Below are positions 5,444 to 11,048 of a DNA stretch of 20,298 nt, in pieces. The stretch lies in the IMG/VR virus record IMGVR_UViG_3300020192_000089, positions 1-20,298 of that record; one strand, given 5' to 3'. Origin of the DNA: a virus. Each line of letters begins with the position of its first letter. Position 1 is the first letter of the stretch. Made by a program: the position numbers and the translations under genes. The notes below the pieces were generated by a model that saw only the letters and a list, made by a program, of their open reading frames with translations, did not search any database and was not told the DNA's origin.

Positions 5444-5599
5444 ATGGACACACCGAAACGCGGCCGACCACCGACCCACCCTGACGAGAAGTTGCTGCTT
5501 CGCTCGATCCGGCTCACGGCTGGGCAGTGGGCCAAGATCGACGCGCAGGGCATGGCGTGGCTCCGTGCGCTCATCGACCGCGCGAAGCCTCCGAAGTAA
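5444..5599 (+). CDS. Ribbon-helix-helix (Arc/CopG-like) regulator, probably leaderless
   Basis: A 51-residue protein with the phage ribbon-helix-helix pattern: a basic N-terminal arm (PKRGRPP), a beta-strand segment (LLLRSIRLTAGQWAKI) in which alternating residues would contact DNA, then a helix (WLRALIDRAK). Such proteins bind operators as dimers. It is the only plus-strand gene between 1606 and 11049, lies opposite to the operons on both sides, and has its own strong promoter. No Shine-Dalgarno sequence precedes the ATG (the upstream bases are a T-run), in agreement with a leaderless transcript, as for lambda cI from PRM. A role in repressing the divergent accessory operon is inferred from position. 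The second helix looks short, so DNA binding should be tested. Confidence 0.72.
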   Translation: MDTPKRGRPPTHPDEKLLLRSIRLTAGQWAKIDAQGMAWLRALIDRAKPPK

Positions 5600-5619
5600 A
5601 CCCGCCGCCAGACGGAGGC

Positions 5620-5664
5620 AAAAGCGGCGTGATCGGATAAACGAGAACAGAGGATCACGCCGCT
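5620..5664 (-). terminator. Leftward terminator overlapping the end of ninB
   Basis: A perfect 12-bp inverted repeat (5653-5664 and 5623-5634, AGCGGCGTGATC and its complement) with an 18-base loop. On the minus strand it is followed by TTTT (5623-5620), fitting an intrinsic terminator for the early-left operon. The ninB stop codon and last codons lie within the stem. It would protect the oppositely oriented ribbon-helix-helix gene from incoming transcription. Confidence 0.65.
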
Positions 5665-5678
5665 ACCTCCGCAAACTC
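5654..5678. repeat. 25-bp direct repeat, ninB copy
   Basis: Identical to 4967-4991. It encodes the end of NinB (EFAEVAA and stop) and holds a GGAGGT ribosome binding site followed by GTGA. At the other copy this site starts the GNAT-like gene; here no convincing gene follows. Confidence 0.9.
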
Positions 5679-6056
5679 AACGCCGCGCTCTACGGCCCAT
5701 GCCTGCACGAAGTCCACCAACTCCGCGCACTCGGCTTTAGTCAGCTTGGAAGTGCGGCGGAAAACAACGTCGATCCCGTGCCCGTCTATTGCCGGCAGCA
5801 CCTCGACCGACTCGCCCCGAGCCCTAAGCCACGCCGCGGTACAGAGCCGCTTCCACGTCTCTACGTCCCGCTTCTTGCCGGCCCACTCGACCGACCGGGC
5901 TATCGCGGCCAGGAGGGCATGCAAAAGGGCGTTTTGCGCCGTGTTGCGCGATGGTTCCTTGATCTCGACGACATACCCGTCCGGAGCGTCTGCCACGGCA
6001 GCGAGCGCACGGCCGCGGGCGGTCATGTGCACCAGGATAAAAACGCGCTTGCTCAT
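5655..6056 (-). CDS. ninB: NinB/Orf-type recombination mediator
   Basis: A 133-residue protein of the NinB (lambda Orf) family. It has the N-terminal strand region, then VEIKEPSRNTAQNALLHALL (about 30-49), the W-K-R-L-C-T-A-A-W block, the IDGHGIDVVFRRTSKLTKAE segment and a C-terminal helix ending in AWAVERGVEF. Lambda Orf binds single-stranded DNA and SSB and stands in for RecFOR in loading recombinase. Here it follows an annealase and an exonuclease in one operon, with a 4-base overlap to the exonuclease gene, giving a complete phage recombination set. Its last codons form the 25-bp repeat and the stem of the terminator. Confidence 0.88.
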   Translation of the reverse strand: MSKRVFILVHMTARGRALAAVADAPDGYVVEIKEPSRNTAQNALLHALLAAIARSVEWAGKKRDVETWKRLCTAAWLRARGESVEVLPAIDGHGIDVVFRRTSKLTKAECAELVDFVQAWAVERGVEFAEVAA

Positions 6057-6694
6057 GCTGCGATCGGCAACGCGCGAACCTCTGCCTCCTCGGCGCGCAC
6101 CTCCTCCATGAACAGGGCGACAGCTAGCTGCAGGCCGGCGATATATGTTTCGTCGCGCTCAATGCGCCGCACGATCAACTGCAAGTGATCGGGAAACTCG
6201 GGGTTGAAAGAAGCGAACTTCCACCACGCCCGGCCGCTGATCCATATGCAGCCCTGCACCTGGGCGACGTACTTCGCCGGGCAGGTGTTGGGAGGCAGGC
6301 GCAGGTATTCGAGATGCGCCGTCAACTCCGGGCACTTTATCTCGATCCCGCCCTCTTCACCGATCAGGCCATCCGGCGATGCGCCGGCCTCAATCTCGTC
6401 ATGGCGCAAAAAGCCGACAGCGTCCACAAACTCGCCCGTGAGGCTTTCGTAGGCCGCGCGGGCGATCGGCTCCCGCTCGGTGCCTTGCTGCATCGCAGCC
6501 GAGGTGAAGGACTGCACCGGAATCCCGGTCAGGCGCTCGACGACCAGCTTCGCCCGCAGGTTGCGCCGGCTGGCAGCCTCCTTTTCGCTGCCGCGGCCTT
6601 TCGCCAGGATATCGGCAAAGCCAGAGGCGGTAGCGATGCCAACCCTGGCGGTTCTCCACTCGTCGGAGCCCTGGGGCATGTCGAGGCGGATCAC
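6053..6694 (-). CDS. YqaJ-type viral recombinase / lambda-exonuclease-like nuclease
   Basis: A 213-residue PD-(D/E)XK nuclease. MPQGSDEWRTARVGIATASG (6-25) is the family's opening motif. MQQGTEREPIARAAYE (68-83) holds the conserved glutamates. GASPDGLIGEEGGIEIKCP (104-122) is the catalytic core, with D108, E118 and K120. AQVQGCIWISGR (about 144-155) is the conserved Q-x-x-G-x-x-W segment. These enzymes degrade 5' strands of double-stranded DNA processively and work with a single-strand annealing protein. The ERF gene immediately upstream (4-base overlap) is the evident partner. Acts in the cytoplasm on replicating phage DNA. All catalytic residues are present. Confidence 0.93.
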   Translation of the reverse strand: MIRLDMPQGSDEWRTARVGIATASGFADILAKGRGSEKEAASRRNLRAKLVVERLTGIPVQSFTSAAMQQGTEREPIARAAYESLTGEFVDAVGFLRHDEIEAGASPDGLIGEEGGIEIKCPELTAHLEYLRLPPNTCPAKYVAQVQGCIWISGRAWWKFASFNPEFPDHLQLIVRRIERDETYIAGLQLAVALFMEEVRAEEAEVRALPIAA

Positions 6695-7287
6695 TGTCTC
6701 GGCTCCCGGTCGGCCTGGCCAGCGGCGTCCTTCAGCGCGGGGCTATGTCGCGCCCACCACGGCCCCGGAGGCTTGACCTTCTCGAAATGCGCCTTAAGGG
6801 CGGCCGATCCTTGCATCGAAACCTCGCGGAACTCGTCGAGCAGCGCGTCCTCCTCGCTGCCGTCGTCGTCGAGCTCGGTGTCCATGCTCATCGTCGGCAC
6901 GACGAACAACTGAAACAGGGCGGTGCGGAAGGCGACGGACTGCGCCTTGATAACGGCCTTGTCGCCAGAGTCCATCGCCTCGCCGTAGGCTTCGCTGGTG
7001 ACGAATGAATCGTCCTCGGCGGTGAAGGTGAAGGTACCTTTGAGCGTGACGAACCGGGTCGCCTTGGCGTCCTTCGGGTCGCCCTTAACCCGGTCGATGA
7101 TGCTCAGGTCGGCATATCGCGAAGCGACCGTGATGCCGTGATTCACCATGATTGGCGACATCTCGTTCATAGCCTGCTCGACACCGCGAAACTTGTAGTT
7201 CTGCGCCTCGTTCTTTTGCGTCTTGCCAATGCCGATCCTGCAGATGTCGCGCATCGCTGCATTGAGGGCCGTTTGAATCCTGCTCAT
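6691..7287 (-). CDS. erf: ERF-family single-strand annealing protein
   Basis: A 198-residue protein of the ERF superfamily. It begins MSRIQTALNAAMRDI and contains KNEAQNYKFRGVEQAMNEMS (about 23-42), the PIMVNHGITV strand, FTFTAEDDSFV, and the signature YGEAMDSGDKAVIKAQSVA (about 108-126) followed by FRTALFQLFVVPT. ERF proteins form rings that anneal complementary single strands and can circularise phage genomes. The acidic tail (TELDDDGSEEDALLDE) could bind partners such as SSB, as in other annealases. The start at 7287 is chosen for the family start and the 4-base overlap with the upstream gene. The frame is open further upstream to 7416 but is arginine-rich there and antiphase to another gene. 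Confidence 0.9.
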   Translation of the reverse strand: MSRIQTALNAAMRDICRIGIGKTQKNEAQNYKFRGVEQAMNEMSPIMVNHGITVASRYADLSIIDRVKGDPKDAKATRFVTLKGTFTFTAEDDSFVTSEAYGEAMDSGDKAVIKAQSVAFRTALFQLFVVPTMSMDTELDDDGSEEDALLDEFREVSMQGSAALKAHFEKVKPPGPWWARHSPALKDAAGQADREPRQ

Positions 7288-7448
7288 GGTTGCGTGTCCG
7301 TTGTTGCGAGGGCGCGCTTGGCGCGGGATTGCCGCTGCCCTTCGGCCCTGCGATCGGCCCGGGCGACGCGCGCCTCGAGCTGCGCCACGTAGGCGAGCGA
7401 CGGCGACTTGCCGCACAGGGCGGCCCAGAGGTTGCGGAGGTAGTTCAT
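7284..7448 (-). CDS. Small helical hypothetical protein
   Basis: A 54-residue protein: a hydrophobic/aromatic start (MNYLRNLWAALCGK), then a charged helix with a heptad-like pattern (YVAQLEARVARADRRAEGQR) suggesting a short coiled coil. Family not recognised. ATG 7448 overlaps the stop of the upstream gene, and the stop overlaps the erf start, so it is embedded in the early-left operon. A slightly longer frame upstream would overlap the preceding gene and is less likely. Confidence 0.6.
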   Translation of the reverse strand: MNYLRNLWAALCGKSPSLAYVAQLEARVARADRRAEGQRQSRAKRALATTDTQP

Positions 7449-7753
7449 GGCCAGACCTTGCAGAGGAGATAGACGAAGAACGGCAGCGCCATCGCCAGCG
7501 CCCACCAGCGCCCGCGGTTGTTCGCCCGCTGGGTCAGCAGCGCCTTCTGCACGTCGAGCTCGGCGGCCGAGTCCATCGGCGGGTTGCGCTCGTAGTACAG
7601 CCCTGAATCAGGGTCGCGGACCAGGGCATGCGTCGGCTGCCAGCGCGCCCCGATGGGCACGCCGACGTGGCGCGGCAACTCGGCCACCACGGTCGGCGGG
7701 TCGGATGCGCGCCGGGCGAAGTTTCGGTTCCAGACGGGGGTCGGCGCGCTCAT
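7445..7753 (-). CDS. Small single-pass membrane protein
   Basis: A 102-residue protein with a soluble N-terminal part (PTPVWNRNFARRASDPPTVV, then RDPDSGLYYERNPP), a helix, and a C-terminal hydrophobic segment of about 17 residues (WWALAMALPFFVYLLCKVW) preceded by RGR, indicating an N-in/C-out tail-anchored protein of the inner membrane. No family recognised. Overlaps the HNH gene stop upstream by 4 bases and the next start downstream by 4 bases. Confidence 0.6.
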   Translation of the reverse strand: MSAPTPVWNRNFARRASDPPTVVAELPRHVGVPIGARWQPTHALVRDPDSGLYYERNPPMDSAAELDVQKALLTQRANNRGRWWALAMALPFFVYLLCKVWP

Positions 7754-8139
7754 TGCATCGCCTCAGCGGCTTTGGCAGCAGAAGCACGGGCGAGGCAATG
7801 CTCGCGGGCATGCTCTCCGTGTTCCATCACGGCGAGGTTCTCGATGCGGTTGTCGAGCTTGTCGCCGTTGATGTGGTGCACATCTTCGGTCGGGCCGAGC
7901 TGGCGACCGAGGTGGCGCTCCACCACCAGCCGGTGAAGACTGAACCGAACGCGCTCGCCGTCAATCCAGATGTAGCCTTGGAGATAGCCCTTCCCGCCGA
8001 TCCACCAACTCTCGCCCTTGTAGTTGTGCCCGCCGTTGATCTTGCGAGCGCATGGTCGGGAGCAGAAGCGGGCCGAGTCGCGCGCCGGCTTGAACGACGC
8101 GCCACAAGTTGCACACGGACGGTCGAGGCGCCTAACCAT
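7750..8139 (-). CDS. HNH endonuclease with N-terminal zinc finger
   Basis: A 129-residue protein. An N-terminal Cys4 finger (C9, C12, C26, C30: CATCGASF, then ARFCSRPCARK) precedes a homing-type HNH domain: GYIWIDGERVRFSLHRLVVE (about 55-74), then DVHHINGDKLDNRIENLAVM (86-105) with H88/H89, N91 and N97, ending HGEHAREH. This is the intron-homing-like HNH_3 layout of free-standing phage nucleases, which make nicks or breaks in DNA. The two histidines, the N-G-D-K-x-x-N-R-x-x-N-L core and a final E-H-x-x-H are all present. ATG 8139 is chosen because the frame above it belongs to the preceding gene. Confidence 0.88.
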   Translation of the reverse strand: MVRRLDRPCATCGASFKPARDSARFCSRPCARKINGGHNYKGESWWIGGKGYLQGYIWIDGERVRFSLHRLVVERHLGRQLGPTEDVHHINGDKLDNRIENLAVMEHGEHAREHCLARASAAKAAEAMQ

Positions 8140-8484
8140 GCGGCACCTCGTCGAGGTCCAGCTCGCGGCGGATGGCGAGCAGCTCCTCCCGCGCACCGGG
8201 CAGGGCCGGCCGGTGATGCGCAGCATCTCGTCGACGCCGTCGCCCGGGCGCATCGGCTGCAGCACGCTGTCGTGCGCGGCGACGATCTTCATCGTCACCA
8301 CGGCCCGCGCCGAATCCGGCACCGTCAGCGGCGGGTCGAGCAGCCAAAAGCCATCGGCTCTCGATGCAATGACGGTCGAGAACATCCCGGCGCATGCCAT
8401 CGCCGCCCGCCGTGCCAGTTCGAAGCCTTCCCTTTCCGGCTTCGCGATGAAGCGCACCAGGTCGCCCACTTTGCAGTTCGGCAT
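8132..8484 (-). pseudogene. Conserved phage hypothetical gene, frameshifted near its 3' end
   Basis: From ATG 8484 the frame reads MPNCKVGDLVRFIAKPEREG through FSTVIASRADGFWLLDPPL and VVTMKIVAAHDSVLQPMRPG to DGVDEMLRITGRP. It then loses sense, while the neighbouring frame continues GAREELLAIRRELDLDEVPH and stops with a TAG that overlaps the HNH start by 8 bases. The interval is 353 bases, one short of a whole number of codons, so one lost base in 8190-8215 explains it; a GGG run there is a likely spot. Joined, it gives about 117 residues. It belongs to small phage proteins of unknown function that start 'GDLA...KP...N.G'. If the frame break is real, the C-terminal 25 residues are lost and the ribosome would run on into the HNH frame. 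Confidence 0.6.
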
Positions 8485-8735
8485 CAGTCCCTCCTGAACC
8501 AGATCTGGTAGACCAAGATCGCGATCTCGCACGCGATGACCAGCGCGAGGAAGAAGCAGAACCCACCCTGGCCTGGCTCGATCCACTTCGCCGGCTTGCG
8601 GACGAGCGGAATGGCCCGCCGCAGGCTCTGCACAGCGGACTGCTCGAGGCCGAGGGCGTACTGGCGGTCGGTAAGCCTCGGCTCGCGTACAAAGGGCTCG
8701 GACGGGGCGAAGTCGCGGCTGTAGCGCGCGCTCAT
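8484..8735 (-). CDS. Small membrane protein with C-terminal transmembrane segment
   Basis: An 83-residue protein: a soluble N-terminal part (MSARYSRDFAPSEPFVREPR, then DRQYALGLEQSAVQSLRRAI), then GQGGFCFFLALVIACEIAIL and VYQIWFRRD, a single hydrophobic helix ending in basic residues, so the C terminus is cytoplasmic. No family recognised. Its TGA shares one base with the start of the downstream gene (TGATG), and its start overlaps the upstream stop. Confidence 0.6.
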   Translation of the reverse strand: MSARYSRDFAPSEPFVREPRLTDRQYALGLEQSAVQSLRRAIPLVRKPAKWIEPGQGGFCFFLALVIACEIAILVYQIWFRRD

Positions 8736-8992
8736 ACGGCCCCCTTCGCTTTGGCAAGTGAATCGGCCGCGGCGGCGACAGCGGCTTGATAGCGATCCTC
8801 GGTCGGCCGCTCGCCTTGCTGCTCGGCGTCCATGCCGATGCAGACCTCGAGCAATTCACGCAACGCCTCCAGCGTCTCGGGCGCGGCAAGAAACATCGCT
8901 CGGTACGGTTGTGCGCCTTCGTGAAGGGCGGCGACGTAGCACTTGCTCCGGCGCTCGCGGATGTAGCCTCCGTCCAGGAAGAGCGCGCTCAT
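8732..8992 (-). CDS. Hypothetical protein of the early-left operon
   Basis: An 86-residue soluble protein, predicted mainly helical after a short N-terminal strand (MSALFLDGGYIRERRSKCYV). The C-terminal half, TLEALRELLEVCIGMDAEQQ then DRYQAAVAAAADSLAKA, matches the general form of small phage proteins with a 'L..aL..L....G.D......R...A..AA...L..a' helix-pair. Function unknown. Overlaps both neighbours by 4 bases. Confidence 0.6.
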   Translation of the reverse strand: MSALFLDGGYIRERRSKCYVAALHEGAQPYRAMFLAAPETLEALRELLEVCIGMDAEQQGERPTEDRYQAAVAAAADSLAKAKGAV

Positions 8993-9291
8993 GGCTTCGT
9001 CGCCTTCAGCAGCACCGCCAGCAGCTCGGTCGTCCTCTTGTTCAGCATCGCCGCCGTGCCCAGGCGATCGATCTTCGTCATGATGCCCGCGCAGCCCTTG
9101 AGCAGGCCGATCGCATCGGCGAAGCCTTCGAGCAACTCGGGGCCGACGGCGACCAGGCGCTCAGCGGCAGCTCGAGCGGTGACCGTCTCGGCGTGCTCTC
9201 GATCCTCGGTGCGCTCGCGGCGCTCGGTCGCGATCTTCTCGTTGCGCTCCTCCTCGTCGCGAGCGAGGCCGGCGAAGGCGTCGCGGCTCAT
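8989..9291 (-). CDS. Charged helical hypothetical protein
   Basis: A 100-residue protein. The first half (LARDEEERNEKIATERRERT, EDREHAETVTARAAAERLVA) is a highly charged, uninterrupted helix likely to form a coiled coil. The second half (LLEGFADAIGLLKGCAGIMT, then TTELLAVLLKATKP) is more hydrophobic. No family recognised. Its ATG overlaps the stop of a 14-codon mini-gene. Confidence 0.55.
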   Translation of the reverse strand: MSRDAFAGLARDEEERNEKIATERRERTEDREHAETVTARAAAERLVAVGPELLEGFADAIGLLKGCAGIMTKIDRLGTAAMLNKRTTELLAVLLKATKP

Positions 9292-9332
9292 GGCTGGAGT
9301 TCCGCTGCCAAATAGTCTTCGACACCGCTCAT
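9288..9332 (-). CDS. 14-codon mini-gene between two ATGA junctions
   Basis: MSGVEDYLAAELQP. Its ATG overlaps the TGA of the upstream gene and its TGA overlaps the ATG of the downstream gene, exactly as for full-size genes in this operon, so ribosomes should translate it. AGGAG lies 7 bases before the ATG, within the end of the upstream gene. It may be a true micropeptide, a coupling device or the remnant of a deleted gene. Unlike the other mini-genes here, I find no second copy of its tail. Confidence 0.45.
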   Translation of the reverse strand: MSGVEDYLAAELQP

Positions 9333-9631
9333 GTCGTGCTCCTCATCCCAAGCGCTGCCATCAGAGCGGGGCGCAGGGGGTGATCGCTGTAATCGGCGGC
9401 GTCGGCGATGTCGCCGATATCGTCCCCCGACAAACCGCACTCGCCCAGCGCATAGGGATAGTCGTATTTCTCATCGACCGAGGGGTCGATCTCATGGGCC
9501 AGGGAGCAGAGCGGGCAGCGCCCCTCGGCATCCCGGATGACGGCGCTATACCCATGCTCTTCCCGGGCGGTCCACTCGCGCCCCGAAACGATGAACAAGA
9601 GGGCCAAGTAATCTTTGATGCTGCCTCTCAT
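9329..9631 (-). CDS. Conserved phage protein with CPLC motif
   Basis: A 100-residue protein containing SAVIRDAEGRCPLCSLAHEI (29-48), then YDYPYALGECGLSGDDIGDI and AADYSDHPLRPALMAALGM. The C-P-x-C-x-L-A-H-E core followed by an acidic helix and 'AAD...LR..L...L' recurs in small phage proteins of unknown function; with only two cysteines it is not a complete zinc site. Overlaps both neighbours by 4 bases. Confidence 0.65.
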   Translation of the reverse strand: MRGSIKDYLALLFIVSGREWTAREEHGYSAVIRDAEGRCPLCSLAHEIDPSVDEKYDYPYALGECGLSGDDIGDIADAADYSDHPLRPALMAALGMRSTT

Positions 9632-9885
9632 GTCGCGCTCCTCTCATCGAGCCATGCCTTATGTACGCGGTCCGCGTACTCTTGCGGCGATTCGTAGTCC
9701 TCGTACTGCACCCACAGGTCATCCGGCGCTTCACTCTCGCTGCGCCCGAGACCGCGAGGAAAGTCGCTCCCGACGAAGGTAGCCACGTAGCACCAGAGGC
9801 CGAGCTCAGGCTTGAGCTCGATCTGGATCGGGCGCCCGTACAGCGTTGCGTACGTGATGTCGGGGGTGTCGATGACGGCGCTCAT
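9628..9885 (-). CDS. Hypothetical protein of the early-left operon
   Basis: An 85-residue protein with beta-rich N-terminal half (ATLYGRPIQIELKPELGLWC, YVATFVGSDFPRGLGRSESE) and a helical C terminus (PQEYADRVHKAWLDER). No family recognised. Its stop overlaps the ATG of the CPLC-motif gene, and its start overlaps the upstream stop, consistent with expression as part of the operon. Confidence 0.6.
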   Translation of the reverse strand: MSAVIDTPDITYATLYGRPIQIELKPELGLWCYVATFVGSDFPRGLGRSESEAPDDLWVQYEDYESPQEYADRVHKAWLDERSAT

Positions 9886-10091
9886 GCGGCGGTCGCCTTT
9901 GCGACGACTTGGTAAAACGCCGAGCCGGGGCCGTACGTTTCAACGTAGTCGGGAAACGCGGCGGCGAGGCGGGCTTGATTGCTCTCGTCGGCGAGGCTCC
10001 AAGCCTCGGACAGCGCGCTCACGAAGCCACCGCCATAGGAGCTCATCGCGAAAAGCATCAGATGGGTCTCAGGGGCGCTGAGGGCGCTCAT
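9882..10091 (-). CDS. Conserved small phage protein (FGGGFVSAL type)
   Basis: A 69-residue protein: ETHLMLFAMSSYGGGFVSAL, then SEAWSLADESNQARLAAAFP and DYVETYGPGSAFYQVVAKAT. The pattern G-G-x-F-[VI]-S-A-L-[AS], then a D-x-x-N-x-x-R-L-x-x-A-F-P-x-x-x-x-x-Y-G-P block, is shared by many small proteins in phages of high-GC hosts; function unknown. Start 10091 is chosen for this pattern and its ATGA overlap with the upstream gene; the frame stays open to 10511 but there it is antiphase to other genes. Confidence 0.7.
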   Translation of the reverse strand: MSALSAPETHLMLFAMSSYGGGFVSALSEAWSLADESNQARLAAAFPDYVETYGPGSAFYQVVAKATAA

Positions 10092-10325
10092 GACTGCACC
10101 TCGGGCGGCGTGCTGGCGGCCTCTGCTTCGGCGATGGCATCGATGACGGTCGATTCCGGGATCGGAATTTCGACTTCGATCCAGTAGCGGCGCTCTCCAT
10201 CCGCCGTGCCCCCGATGGCCGTGCCCATCTTGTCTCGATCGCTGGTGCTGGTGCCCATGCCGCCCCACCCGGCGCAGTTCCAGTCCCCCGCGGTGGTCGA
10301 TGGCAAGCGCAATGCGGCACTTCAC
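10088..10325 (-). pseudogene. Small phage protein (DWNCAGWGGMG family), frame broken at a G-run
   Basis: GTG at 10325 overlaps the upstream TGA and starts VKCRIALAIDHRG. At a run of five Gs the sense moves to the next frame, which reads DWNCAGWGGMGTSTSDRDKM, then DGERRYWIEVEIPIPESTVI and ends at 10088. The interval is 238 bases, one more than a whole number of codons, so one surplus G in the run at about 10287-10291 explains it. Joined, it is a 78-residue protein. A TTG at 10312 could start the second frame alone, but it would lack the strand preceding DWNC. A homopolymer sequencing error is as likely as a real mutation. Function unknown. Confidence 0.6.
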
Positions 10326-10612
10326 AGCGAACCCCCGCGCTTCATGCCAAGCCCGCTGGGCGGCGTGCTGCTCGACGGTGCCGGAGCGGCCACCATGCGG
10401 GAGACATGAATCAACGACAGGGCGAGGTCTGCCGCGAACCGCACCGGGAGCCAGCCGGCCGGAATCGGCAGCATGTCGGCAGTGATGGGGGCGACCGTTG
10501 CGGCTTCCCACTTCTCGACAGGGAAACGGAGGCGAACCTTGACCGTAGTTCCTGCCGCGTAGTCTGCGTTCATCTGCTTCTTCCCTGCATCGGTGTTCGT
10601 ATGCGCGCTCAT
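10322..10612 (-). CDS. Hypothetical protein of the early-left operon
   Basis: A 96-residue product: MSAHTNTDAGKKQMNADYAA, GTTVKVRLRFPVEKWEAATV, APITADMLPIPAGWLPVRFA then ADLALSLIHVSRMVAA. This core looks coherent. The last roughly 20 residues (PAPSSSTPPSGLGMKRGGSL) are low complexity, while the neighbouring frame over the same DNA reads SGTVEQHAAQRAWHEARGFA, which looks more protein-like, so a further single-base shift near 10385-10395 is possible. Without comparison sequences I cannot decide. The start at 10612 overlaps the upstream stop. Confidence 0.5.
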   Translation of the reverse strand: MSAHTNTDAGKKQMNADYAAGTTVKVRLRFPVEKWEAATVAPITADMLPIPAGWLPVRFAADLALSLIHVSRMVAAPAPSSSTPPSGLGMKRGGSL

Positions 10613-10890
10613 GAGAGGTCGCTCCAGCCCGTGACCGGCGCGCCGGAGAACCGCCGCTCGTTCTGCGCCATCGCGGCTTCGCTCAGTCGCTTCTCGGTCG
10701 TCCACTCGCCGTTCAGGCCGAGGATCCGCGGCGCGCGGCGCTCGGCGTTGCGGCGCTCGGCGCGGGTCGGGTCCAGGTCGACGGCGGCGGGAGCGCGGCG
10801 GTCTTGGTCGCGGCGCTGCTCGGCGCCTGCGACCGGGAAGGTGCGGCCGAGCAGAGGGGCGTGCGGTGTGGTGCGATCGGCGACTTGCAT
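10609..10890 (-). CDS. First gene of the early-left operon, hypothetical
   Basis: A 93-residue, strongly charged protein, rich in arginine and probably partly disordered (GAEQRRDQDRRAPAAVDLDP, then TRAERRNAERRAPRILGLNG), with a better-formed C-terminal segment EWTTEKRLSEAAMAQNERRF. GGGAG lies about 7 bases before the ATG, and the predicted leftward promoter lies about 33 bases upstream. By position it corresponds to the slot of the antiterminator N in lambda. It is basic at the right end of the operon, but it has no recognisable N-type arginine-rich motif and no boxB hairpin was found, so this is speculative. Confidence 0.5.
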   Translation of the reverse strand: MQVADRTTPHAPLLGRTFPVAGAEQRRDQDRRAPAAVDLDPTRAERRNAERRAPRILGLNGEWTTEKRLSEAAMAQNERRFSGAPVTGWSDLS

Positions 10891-10922
10891 CTTGGCTCCC
10901 GTTCGATGACTCGATGGGATGT

Positions 10923-10951
10923 ATTACACCAACCGGTTTCGATACTGTCAA
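10923..10951 (-). promoter_or_regulatory. Leftward early promoter (PL-like)
   Basis: On the minus strand TTGACA (10951-10946, exact consensus), a 17-base spacer and TGTAAT (10928-10923). Operator O1 (10926-10939) covers the -10 side and O2 (10951-10964) abuts the -35, so a bound repressor would block it. It would drive the operon from 10890 to 5655. Confidence 0.8.
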
Positions 10952-11039
10952 CACCAACCGGTGCCGATTAAATGTAACAGTTCAGGAACCGTGATTCCGA
11001 CACCGTACGGTGTTGACACATGCCGGCACCGAATGGTGT
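10926..11039. promoter_or_regulatory. Four operators CACC-N4-GGTG of an immunity-type switch
   Basis: O1 10926-10939 (ACACCAACCGGTTT, right half imperfect), O2 10951-10964 (ACACCAACCGGTGC), O3 11000-11013 (ACACCGTACGGTGT, a perfect 14-bp palindrome) and O4 11026-11039 (GCACCGAATGGTGT). Centre spacings are 25, 49 and 26 bases. O1/O2 lie on the leftward promoter and O3/O4 on the rightward promoter, symmetric about the middle. This is the lambda OL/OR logic compressed into about 115 bases. The probable binder present here is the YdaS/Cro-like protein encoded just to the right; a CI-type repressor is expected but not seen. Confidence 0.82.
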
Positions 11040-11042
11040 AAT
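11013..11042 (+). promoter_or_regulatory. Rightward early promoter (PR-like)
   Basis: TTGACA (11013-11018, exact consensus), an 18-base spacer and TGTAAT (11037-11042). O3 touches the -35 and O4 overlaps the spacer and -10. Six bases separate the -10 from the ATG at 11049, so the mRNA should begin at or beside the start codon. Confidence 0.8.
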
Positions 11043-11048
11043 CAGCGC

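Noticed and set aside
7447-8511. A 354-codon plus-strand open frame
   Set aside because: Antisense to the HNH and membrane-protein genes, which have motifs and overlapping junctions; this frame has neither.
10609-10890. Antiterminator N homologue
   Set aside because: Position fits, but no typical N arginine-rich motif at the start and no boxB-like hairpin in the leader; left as hypothetical.
10322-10957. A 211-codon reading frame reaching into the switch region
   Set aside because: The upstream part is arginine/proline-rich and antiphase to the gene at 10609-10890; the start at 10612 fits the junction pattern.
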